DNA from: Campylobacteraceae bacterium
GTDB lineage: Bacteria > Campylobacterota > Campylobacteria > Campylobacterales > Sulfurovaceae
Direction: 5' to 3'
Length of the DNA: 6,824 nucleotides
Assembly: GCA_026986355.1 (NCBI GenBank)
Contig: JALSOO010000238.1
Span: 1 to 6,824, forward strand
Part shown: in pieces, positions 1 to 5,850 of the stretch
Numbering within the stretch: the stretch's first letter is position 1
Layout of the letters: each line of letters begins with the position of its first letter
Notes under the pieces: generated by a model
Database searches by the model: none
Told to the model about the DNA's origin: nothing
Seen by the model: the letters and a program-made list of their open reading frames with translations, nothing else
Made by a program: the position numbers and the translations under genes

Positions 1-140
1 AATTCAATCTCTACACTGTTTTGTTCTGCAAATGCACTCATCTGTGCATGAATATCATCAAGTTTCATTGGTCCATAGATATTTTGTTCTCTGATACCCA
101 ACATATTTAAATTTGGCCCTTGTATTACTACTATTTTCAT
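1..140 (-). CDS. aroQ: 3-dehydroquinate dehydratase, type II (partial, N-terminal 46 residues)
   Basis: This enzyme converts 3-dehydroquinate to 3-dehydroshikimate in the shikimate pathway, in the cytoplasm. Only the N-terminus is present; the rest lies beyond the left edge. The start of the protein, [18 protein letters not shown] followed by QNIYG, is the signature of the type II (AroQ) family: the GPNLNxLGxRE loop with N10 and N12, the active-site arginine R17 and the catalytic tyrosine Y22. The following [11 protein letters not shown] matches the usual helix after the lid loop. The ATG at 138-140 has AAAGG at 150-154, 9 nt upstream. The gene lies 69 bp downstream of mrdA on the same strand. 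It could be read through from that operon or have its own weak AT-rich promoter in the gap; no convincing -10/-35 pair was found. Identification is strong despite the short length. Confidence 0.95.
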   Translation of the reverse strand, partial: MKIVVIQGPNLNMLGIREQNIYGPMKLDDIHAQMSAFAEQNSVEIE

Positions 141-209
141 TGTTTATTACCTTTATTTTATAATTTTTTTGTATTTTAGCTAAATTTTCCATATAAAAGA
201 TAGCTTTAA

Positions 210-2309
210 CTAATGTCGTCGTTTCTTTTTCTTTTTCAACTTATTTTCAAGCTTCTTTTTTTCCTCTTCTGTAAGAATTTTCTTTAATCGTATTTTGCCC
301 TTAAACTTCTCGCCGAAATATCCCTCATTTGCCATCCACTTATAGATTTCAGCAGCAATTGGACCTGCTGTACTCCCTCCATGCCCACCATGCTCTACAA
401 GTATGGTGACAACATATTGGGGCTTATCAAATGGTGCATAGGTGGTTAACCAAGCATGAGAACGACTATAATAATCCAATTGAGACTCATGCATTCTCTT
501 CTTTTCTCCTTGGGGGATAGAGACAACTTGTGATGTTCCTGTTTTACCTGCTACAACAATAGGTAGATGTGACATAGTACGCCGTGCTGTACCTCGTGGG
601 TGATTACATACATCATGCATACCTAAACGTATGGTATTTAAGTATTTATGATTAACCTCAAAAGTTTTATATTCAGGTTCTACAATTTTATCTACAATCT
701 TATGAACAAAATGTGGAGTAGGTAATTTTTCAGTAGCTAAAAATGCTGTATATCGTGCTACTTGCATCGGTGTTACTAAATTATATCCTTGTCCAATAGC
801 AGAGATAACAGTCTCTCCACGATACCAAGGCTGTTTAAATCGTTTCATCTTCCACGCTTTATTAGGAATAACTCCCTTACTCTCATGAGGTAAATCTACT
901 CCTGTCTTCTCTCCAAAACCTAACTTATGTAATCCTCTGGACATTGCATTGATACCTGTTTTTAGACTTTTATTATAAAAATAGACATCACAACTCTCTC
1001 GTATCGCTTTTCGTAGGGTAACCTGACCATGACCATACTTTGACCAACATCTAAACTTATGTTTACTCTTGCCCATTGTAATATAACCCTTACAATATTC
1101 AGATTGGTCAAGAGAAGTACCTGCATTGGCAAATGCAAGTGCCATTCCCATTTTTATACCAGACCCAGGGGGGTAACCACCTGCTATCATTTTATTTGTA
1201 AATGGGTGGTTAAAATCTGTAATTAATGCTTTCCAATCTTTGCCAGAGATACCACCTACAAATAGATTAGGGTCATATGAGGGATAAGAGACCCCTGCTA
1301 AAATATCTCCATTAACATTCATAACAATAGCAACACCTGCTTGACCTACAAAGAGTTCATTGATTCTTTTTTGTAAACCCAAATCAATATTTAAAATTAG
1401 ATTTTGGTCTTCAAGAGGTAACTTTTTCTTGATTTCTGCTACCTCTTTATTGGTAGCACTCACTTTAACCATACGGTAACCCAATTGACCTTGAAGCACT
1501 TTATTGTATTCCTTCTCTAAGCCTGTTTTACCAACAACCCCTACTGTCTCAACAACACCTATTTTTTCTCCATTATCTTTTTGTTCTATGGCGTTCTCTT
1601 TTCTATCTTTTTCATTCTGTTTTTTATTTGAACGTCCCACATATCCCACAATATGCGTAGCCAAACTTCCTGCTGGATACATACGCTTGGTTTCAGACTC
1701 AATTTTAAGTAGTTTATTAATACTTAATTTAGGATACGCCCCTATCATCTCATCATAGATAATAAAATCAACGATAGGAATAAACCTATGATTATAGACA
1801 GAATTTTTACTAATATATTTTAGGAAAAGTTTATCTCTATCCAAGTGTGGAAACTCTTTGACAATACTATTCATTACTTTTTCTAACTTGGGTGTAATGT
1901 ACCTCTTTAGTAACTTTGTCTGATTAATGTCAGCATATCTTTTAGTAACATAGAGCAATCTTTTCCCTAACTCTCGTCTATTGTGTCTCAATATTTTTGT
2001 AAGTTTTGTCTCATTCATATCAGGAAAAGTTTGCATCATATATTTTAATGTTGCCTCATACTTCTCATTCCTATGCTTTGATAAACCTGGAGCTAATTTG
2101 ATAGAGAAACCAATGTCATTAACAGCTAGAAGTTTTCCATTCTTATCTAAAATCTCACCACGAACAGGTTTGATAAAATATTTTCTCTCTATATTCATTT
2201 GTGCTAAATGTTCATAATAGTAGTTTGATTTGATACTAATTTGATAAATTTTTGATACAAGCATAATCCAAAATAGGGTAAAAATAAAAAAAATAACACC
2301 AAATCTCAT
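210..2309 (-). CDS. mrdA: Penicillin-binding protein 2, peptidoglycan D,D-transpeptidase
   Basis: This class B PBP cross-links peptidoglycan during lateral wall growth, working with RodA and the MreBCD elongation complex. It is anchored in the inner membrane with its catalytic part in the periplasm. Residues 4-20 form the membrane anchor, after an almost absent cytoplasmic tail. The pedestal/dimerisation region follows (PVRGEILDKNG at 48-58; GSLATHIVGYVGR at 214-226; GKTGLEKEYN at 260-269). The transpeptidase domain carries all three motifs: SxxK as S383-G-I-K386 (PPGSGIK), SxD as S439-C-D441 (SCDVYFYN) and KTG at 589-591. The protein is 699 aa, longer than E. coli PBP2 (about 633). The extra length comes from a charged insert near 227-255, an expanded head with repeated FPxxxxxKL-type units (about 93-204), and a lysine-rich tail ending KKKKKRRH. 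The ATG overlaps the upstream gene's TGA (ATGA), with GGAG 7 nt upstream at 2317-2320. The position after an MreD-like gene fits the elongasome role. Confidence 0.96.
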   Translation of the reverse strand: MRFGVIFFIFTLFWIMLVSKIYQISIKSNYYYEHLAQMNIERKYFIKPVRGEILDKNGKLLAVNDIGFSIKLAPGLSKHRNEKYEATLKYMMQTFPDMNETKLTKILRHNRRELGKRLLYVTKRYADINQTKLLKRYITPKLEKVMNSIVKEFPHLDRDKLFLKYISKNSVYNHRFIPIVDFIIYDEMIGAYPKLSINKLLKIESETKRMYPAGSLATHIVGYVGRSNKKQNEKDRKENAIEQKDNGEKIGVVETVGVVGKTGLEKEYNKVLQGQLGYRMVKVSATNKEVAEIKKKLPLEDQNLILNIDLGLQKRINELFVGQAGVAIVMNVNGDILAGVSYPSYDPNLFVGGISGKDWKALITDFNHPFTNKMIAGGYPPGSGIKMGMALAFANAGTSLDQSEYCKGYITMGKSKHKFRCWSKYGHGQVTLRKAIRESCDVYFYNKSLKTGINAMSRGLHKLGFGEKTGVDLPHESKGVIPNKAWKMKRFKQPWYRGETVISAIGQGYNLVTPMQVARYTAFLATEKLPTPHFVHKIVDKIVEPEYKTFEVNHKYLNTIRLGMHDVCNHPRGTARRTMSHLPIVVAGKTGTSQVVSIPQGEKKRMHESQLDYYSRSHAWLTTYAPFDKPQYVVTILVEHGGHGGSTAGPIAAEIYKWMANEGYFGEKFKGKIRLKKILTEEEKKKLENKLKKKKKRRH

Positions 2310-2773
2310 AGAAATACTCCTACTAAAATATCAATAACAATATAATAGACCAAAAACATATCTCCAATAATACTTGATGTATCAAAAACAATATCGTATA
2401 AAAAGAGAGATATATAATAGGCTGAATCAATCAATATAATGAGAGAAAAAATCAAACATACACGACAACGTATTAAAAGCTTTAGTGATGAATAAATCAT
2501 TGAATAGAGAACAATAATAATAAAAAAAGAGAGAAGAATAGGCAGAGATGAATTTAACTCTAAATTTAATAGATATAAAAAACCACCCCAAGCATAGAGT
2601 ATATTTTTATTTAAATTTGACATTATAACATATCCTACCAAGCCAATAAGTGGTGGTAACATAGTATAAATAGAGACTAAAAAAGGATAGAAGAGTACAA
2701 AAGAGATAAGTAATATTTTTTGAAAAAAATTTAGCTTTTCCTTATCTATATCTATATAATGTTTAACTTTCAC
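2306..2773 (-). CDS. MreD-like small integral membrane protein (putative)
   Basis: This is a hydrophobic protein of about 155 aa with a short charged N-terminus (MKVKHYIDIDKEKLNFFQ) and five or six predicted membrane segments, near residues 19-38, 40-53, 56-71, 77-95, 105-128 and 138-155. Size, topology and position directly before mrdA match MreD, the membrane partner of MreC/MreB in rod-shape maintenance. Sequence similarity to MreD is not obvious by eye, so the call rests on context. Campylobacter and Helicobacter have a comparable small membrane protein between engB and PBP2 (recalled, not checked). I chose the GTG at 2771-2773: GGAG at 2781-2784 is 7 nt away, and the GTG shares one base with the upstream TAG (TAGTG). 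The alternative TTG at 2777-2779 sits 1 nt from GGAG, too close for initiation. The stop overlaps the mrdA ATG by 4 bp, which suggests translational coupling. It could also be an unrelated elongasome accessory protein. Confidence 0.7.
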   Translation of the reverse strand: MKVKHYIDIDKEKLNFFQKILLISFVLFYPFLVSIYTMLPPLIGLVGYVIMSNLNKNILYAWGGFLYLLNLELNSSLPILLSFFIIIVLYSMIYSSLKLLIRCRVCLIFSLIILIDSAYYISLFLYDIVFDTSSIIGDMFLVYYIVIDILVGVFL

Positions 2774-3243
2774 TAACAATCTCCTAATTTATAGATTAAA
2801 GAGATTTCATTACAGACAGGAAAATGAATACATTTAATACAATCTGCCCAAATTTTATGTTCAGGAATTGTCTCTTTTGAAATCTCTACAAAGTTCATTT
2901 TTATAAAGAATTTAGCTAAATAGGTCAATACCAAAACCTCTTCACTAATTTTCAACTCTTTTGCTTCATTGAGCATAAACTCTACTAATCTTTTTCCAAT
3001 ATTTTGACCTCTATAACTCTCCAAAACAATAAGTGAACGAATCTCCCCAAGACGTGTAGAGTGAATATGTAACGCACCATAACCTACTAGTTTATCATTA
3101 TCTTTAGCCAAAACATAAGAGCGTATATTTGTAGCTACCTCATCTGAACCTCTTTGTAATATAACACCATCTTTTACATCTTTTGCAACCAACTTTTGCA
3201 TTGCAGGAATATCCAAGAGGTTTGCTTTGACTAATTTAACCAC
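2773..3243 (-). CDS. GNAT-family N-acetyltransferase, short ArgA-like type
   Basis: This 156-aa protein is a single GNAT fold that would transfer an acetyl group from acetyl-CoA to an amine. The acetyl-CoA binding motif A is IRSLIVLESYRGQNIGKRLV (68-87), with the pyrophosphate loop R78-G-Q-N-I-G83. Asparagine occupies the position that is often glycine in RxxGxG. The C-terminal block HKIWADCIKCIHFPVCNEI (129-147) holds C135, C138 and C144 (CxxCxxxxxC). This cysteine-containing end resembles small ArgA-type acetyltransferases that make N-acetylglutamate for arginine synthesis, such as the short actinobacterial enzymes. Substrate assignment is inference; protein N-acetylation is an alternative. 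The start is GTG (3241-3243), chosen because GGAG at 3251-3254 lies 7 nt upstream. It overlaps engB by 13 bp, and its TAG shares a base with the GTG of the next gene. Its placement inside a wall/ribosome operon says little about the substrate. Confidence 0.85.
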   Translation of the reverse strand: MVKLVKANLLDIPAMQKLVAKDVKDGVILQRGSDEVATNIRSYVLAKDNDKLVGYGALHIHSTRLGEIRSLIVLESYRGQNIGKRLVEFMLNEAKELKISEEVLVLTYLAKFFIKMNFVEISKETIPEHKIWADCIKCIHFPVCNEISLIYKLGDC

Positions 3244-3848
3244 TCAGTAACTCCAAAAATATGCTCAAATATCTTTTGATGAACTCTGTCATATCCTACT
3301 CTTTTTGAGTTTGATATAGTAATAGCGTTTGGAAACTCTTTTTTTAATGCTCTTCTCTCTTTTTGGTTTAGTTTATCTATCTTGGTAAAAACATCCAAAT
3401 ATAGTTGGTCTCCACGAATAAACTCTTTGACATACTTATTGACATCTCTATCTATTTGAGCATTGGGGTGTCTAGCATCTCTTAGATGGATAAAGACTCG
3501 AATAGAGACACGATGTTTTATAAACTCTACCAAATTTTTCTGCCACGCACCCTTTAAATCTTTGGAGACTTTGGCATAGCCAAATCCAGGTAAATCTACA
3601 AAACGTATATTCCAATCTCTTTCATCATAGATATATCTAATATCAAAAAAGTTAATGAGTTGTGTTTTCCCTGGGGTTGCAGAAGATTTTGCTAAATTTT
3701 TTCTTGATGTAAGTCCATTGATAGTAGAACTTTTGCCTACATTTGAACGCCCTAAAAAGACCACTTCACTAACTGTATCATCTACACTATCGCCTAACGC
3801 TTGTGCCGATTTTATAAATGATGAATCGACTAATCTTGGTATTGCCAT
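3231..3848 (-). CDS. engB: Ribosome biogenesis GTP-binding protein EngB (YihA/YsxC)
   Basis: This is an essential small GTPase of the TrmE-Era-EngA-EngB group that helps late assembly of the large ribosomal subunit in the cytoplasm. At 205 aa it is family-typical and carries every G motif: G1 GRSNVGKS (33-40), G2 SATPGKTQ (56-63, switch I with T58), G3 DLPGFGYA (85-92), G4 TKID (155-158) and G5 SNSK (179-182). The LPGFGYAKV stretch and HLRDARHPN (121-129) are characteristic of EngB rather than Era or Der. The ATG is joined to the upstream lptA stop as TAATG (1-bp overlap), with AGGA about 9 nt upstream (3858-3861). The 3' end overlaps the acetyltransferase gene by 13 bp. Joint placement with lptA and PBP2 is, from memory, the arrangement in Campylobacter and Helicobacter, so the order is probably ancestral. 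Confidence 0.97.
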   Translation of the reverse strand: MAIPRLVDSSFIKSAQALGDSVDDTVSEVVFLGRSNVGKSSTINGLTSRKNLAKSSATPGKTQLINFFDIRYIYDERDWNIRFVDLPGFGYAKVSKDLKGAWQKNLVEFIKHRVSIRVFIHLRDARHPNAQIDRDVNKYVKEFIRGDQLYLDVFTKIDKLNQKERRALKKEFPNAITISNSKRVGYDRVHQKIFEHIFGVTEWLN

Positions 3849-4315
3849 TATTTTCTATCCTCTATTTCAAATCTAAAATGTACGGGTCTCTTCTTTTTCC
3901 CTCTTATATCTGCTAAGCCTGTCTTTAAATCTAAATTAATAGTTTCAGCTTTTATAGTTCTATTATTTGTCTCATCAATCAAGACAACATTTCCATAAAA
4001 AATATATTTTGAGCTATTAGGAGAGTAGACTACTCTATCTGTTTTACCTCTATAATGAATTCCATTTTCAGTTAAATTAAAACGTACTTTGCCTTTGGCT
4101 TCATATTTTTTTGCTTTTCTTTTTTTATTGAAATATACAGTAATTTTAAATGCTTTAAACTCATTATTACCCTGTTTTATCTCTGCGTTTCCCTCAAAGT
4201 ATGCTACTTTATTGATATTGTTTGCATAAAAATGGTCTGCTTTAATATCAACAACATCAGCTCTAAGAATTAATATAGATAAGAGTATATACCAAAATAT
4301 AAATGATTTTTTCAT
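3848..4315 (-). CDS. lptA: LptA/OstA-like periplasmic lipopolysaccharide transport protein
   Basis: LptA forms the periplasmic bridge that carries LPS/LOS from LptBFGC in the inner membrane to LptDE in the outer membrane. The 155-aa product starts with a signal peptide (MKKSFIFWYILLSILILRA, likely cleaved near residue 19-20). A single OstA/beta-jellyroll domain follows, with the typical alternating pattern: DIKADHFYAN (24-33), VAYFEGNAEIKQGNNEF (38-54), YEAKGKVRF (72-80), IHYRGKTDRVVY (87-98), YIFYGNVVLID (104-114) and IKAETINLDLKTGLADIRG (121-139). These repeated KAD.../EGNA... strands are the family hallmark. LptC shares the fold, but the signal peptide and lack of a retained membrane anchor favour LptA. 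It is the first gene of the minus-strand operon, with AGG about 8 nt before the ATG and a TATAAT box at 4340-4345. The kdsC and lptC genes I would expect just upstream are not here; the divergent psd operon is instead. Confidence 0.88.
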   Translation of the reverse strand: MKKSFIFWYILLSILILRADVVDIKADHFYANNINKVAYFEGNAEIKQGNNEFKAFKITVYFNKKRKAKKYEAKGKVRFNLTENGIHYRGKTDRVVYSPNSSKYIFYGNVVLIDETNNRTIKAETINLDLKTGLADIRGKKKRPVHFRFEIEDRK

Positions 4316-4339
4316 TGATAAACCTAGTTTTTAGATGTT

Positions 4340-4345
4340 ATTATA
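4340..4345 (-). promoter_or_regulatory. Predicted -10 box driving the lptA-engB-mrdA operon
   Basis: On the minus strand the sequence reads TATAAT, a perfect -10 match, 24 bp upstream of the lptA ATG. This implies a 5' leader of about 17-20 nt. A T-rich stretch (complement of 4351-4360) lies upstream where a -35 would be. Campylobacterota sigma-70 promoters often lack a recognisable -35 and rely on periodic T-tracts, which fits. No other plausible promoter was found for the minus-strand operon in this gap. Confidence 0.6.
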
Positions 4346-4373
4346 GCGTCTTTAAAAAAAATGAGAAAGAAAA

Positions 4374-4382
4374 TGTTATAAT
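4374..4382 (+). promoter_or_regulatory. Predicted extended -10 promoter for the psd operon
   Basis: The sequence TGTTATAAT is an extended -10 (TGn plus a perfect TATAAT at 4377-4382), 29 bp before the psd ATG. Transcription would start near 4389, giving a leader of roughly 20-25 nt that contains the AAGGA at 4397-4401. The upstream region is A-rich with no clear -35, as is usual in Campylobacterota. The two opposing TATAAT boxes in this gap are only 31 bp apart, so the polymerases would compete for or share this region. Confidence 0.65.
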
Positions 4383-4411
4383 TTCTATAATAAAATAAGG
4401 ATTACAGATAT

Positions 4412-5227
4412 ATGAAAAAACACTATTCATCAATTATCTCAAATGGCTTTGGCGTTTTTGCCTCTAAAAAATTCCCTAAACCTATACAAAAAATAATCAA
4501 TAATGGCTATGTAAAACTTATGGGTTTGGATATGAGTGAGTTTAAAAACCCTAATAGCTACCCAACACTCAATAGTCTCTTTACACGAGCTTTTGTTACA
4601 CCAAAAGAGATTATAGACGATGAGACTATTATGATTTCTCCTGTTGATGCGTTGGTTACTGATTTTGGCGAGATTATCAATCAAAAAGCATATCAGATAA
4701 AAGGTATGGAGTATAGTTTAGCAGAACTTTTAGGAGAGTATCATCAAGAGGCATCAAAAGCTGTTGATGGAGGTCAATTTGTAAATCTCTATCTCTCTCC
4801 AAAAGATTATCATCGTTATCACACTCCAGATAGATTAACTATAAAATCTTTAACACATATACCTGGGAAACTCTATCCTGTCAATTTCCCTCTATTACGA
4901 AATAAAAAGAATCTTTTTATAGAGAATGAGCGTGTAATTATAGAGTGTAGAGATAGGAAAGATAGAACATTTATTATGGTCTTGGTAGGTGCATTGAATG
5001 TAGGAAAGATGGTAGTTACCTTTGAAGATAGAGTTAACACTAATTCAGATATAAGAGAACCTCAACACTACACATATACTAATTTAACCATAGAAAAAGG
5101 AGAACTGTTTGGTTGGTTTGAAATGGGTTCAACTATACTTCTATTTTCTCAAAAAGGTGCATTTGTACCAAACTTATCTATTAATCAAAAAGTAAAATTT
5201 TCAGAAAATATAGGAGAGATAAAGTAG
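4412..5227 (+). CDS. psd: Phosphatidylserine decarboxylase proenzyme
   Basis: This pyruvoyl enzyme of the inner membrane removes CO2 from phosphatidylserine to give phosphatidylethanolamine, the main zwitterionic membrane lipid. The 271-aa proenzyme shows the family's key sites: SPVDA with D79, the LSPKDYHRYHTP block (128-139) with H134 and H137, and the self-cleavage site M238-G239-S240-T241. There the Gly-Ser bond breaks and S240 becomes the pyruvoyl group of the small alpha chain. The usual LGST is MGST here, a conservative change at the first position that leaves the G-S-T core. D79, H137 and S240 correspond to the Asp-His-Ser triad of the E. coli enzyme. NFPLLRNKKNLFIENER (158-174) and NVGKMVV (196-202) are also typical. 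The ATG follows AAGGA (4397-4401) by 10 nt. The TAG shares a base with the GTG of the next gene, so the two are translationally linked. Confidence 0.96.
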   Translation: MKKHYSSIISNGFGVFASKKFPKPIQKIINNGYVKLMGLDMSEFKNPNSYPTLNSLFTRAFVTPKEIIDDETIMISPVDALVTDFGEIINQKAYQIKGMEYSLAELLGEYHQEASKAVDGGQFVNLYLSPKDYHRYHTPDRLTIKSLTHIPGKLYPVNFPLLRNKKNLFIENERVIIECRDRKDRTFIMVLVGALNVGKMVVTFEDRVNTNSDIREPQHYTYTNLTIEKGELFGWFEMGSTILLFSQKGAFVPNLSINQKVKFSENIGEIK

Positions 5228-5847
5228 TGAAAAAAGCAGTAATATTTGATATGGACGGAACATTGGTAAATAGCTCCATGACTATTGTAAATGCGATTAA
5301 TTATGTAAGAGGTAAACTAGATTTAGAACCTTTAGATAGTAAAGATATTTTAGACAAAGTGAATGACCCAACATTAAACCCTGCTAAAGAGTTCTATGAG
5401 ACTCCTAGATTTACCCATCAACATGAGGCATGGTTCTCTAGCTATTATACAGAAAATCATGAAAAAGAGTTGGAGTTATATGATGGAATAGTGGAACTTT
5501 TAGATGAGTTAAAAGAGAGAGGCTTTAAACTAGCTATTGCTACAAACTCTTATAGAGGCTCAACTATTGAATCACTAAAACATTTAAATATTTTAGACTA
5601 TTTTGAATCATTAGCCTGTTATGATGATGTAGGTCGTGGCAAACCTGCTCCTGATATGTTAGAGAAGAATTTAAAAGATTTAAATCTTACCCCTAAAGAG
5701 GCTATTTTTATAGGAGATAGTGAACGTGATATGTTGGCATCAAAATCAGCAGGTATAGAGTATCTGATGATTAACTGGGGTTTTTCAGACTATGAAGATG
5801 CCATTCATAATCTATCCGATTTAGAAAAAGCTATTTTAGAGGCATAA
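5227..5847 (+). CDS. HAD-superfamily hydrolase, phosphoglycolate phosphatase-like (subfamily IA)
   Basis: This is a cytoplasmic magnesium-dependent phosphatase of 206 aa. All four HAD motifs are present: I, DMDGTLV with nucleophile D8 and acid/base D10; II, ATNS with T106 and N107; III, GRGKPAPD with K139; IV, IGDSERDM with D164 and D168. The helical cap at about 15-85 between motifs I and II places it in the C1-cap group with Gph, phosphoglucomutase-like and pyrophosphatase enzymes. Substrate cannot be read from sequence. Phosphoglycolate is the common annotation, and a lipid or sugar phosphate is possible given the psd neighbour. The GTG start (5227-5229) overlaps the psd TAG by one base, with an AGGAGAG ribosome site at 5212-5218. 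The protein begins MKKAVIFDMDGT, exactly where HAD proteins usually begin, which supports the start. Confidence 0.9.
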   Translation: MKKAVIFDMDGTLVNSSMTIVNAINYVRGKLDLEPLDSKDILDKVNDPTLNPAKEFYETPRFTHQHEAWFSSYYTENHEKELELYDGIVELLDELKERGFKLAIATNSYRGSTIESLKHLNILDYFESLACYDDVGRGKPAPDMLEKNLKDLNLTPKEAIFIGDSERDMLASKSAGIEYLMINWGFSDYEDAIHNLSDLEKAILEA

Positions 5848-5850
5848 AAG

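Noticed and set aside
58..192. A 44-residue minus-strand frame starting at ATG 190-192 in the mrdA-aroQ gap
   Set aside because: It runs out of frame through most of the visible aroQ coding sequence, has no good ribosome site and has low-complexity composition, so it is a chance frame.
141..209. Possible terminator or promoter between mrdA and aroQ
   Set aside because: Only a weak AGCTA/TAGCT pairing with a long AT loop is present, without a GC stem. The TATAAA near the aroQ ribosome site is too close to the start to be a convincing -10.
1504..1758. Plus-strand open frame of 84 codons
   Set aside because: It is antisense to the PBP2 pedestal region, S/F/L-rich as expected of a reverse-strand shadow, with no family resemblance.
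2777..2779. TTG as the start of the MreD-like gene
   Set aside because: It lies one base from the GGAG site, whereas GTG at 2771-2773 has the same 7-nt spacing seen at both neighbouring genes.
4439..4684. Minus-strand open frame of 81 codons
   Set aside because: It lies opposite well-conserved psd coding sequence and shows no motif or ribosome site.
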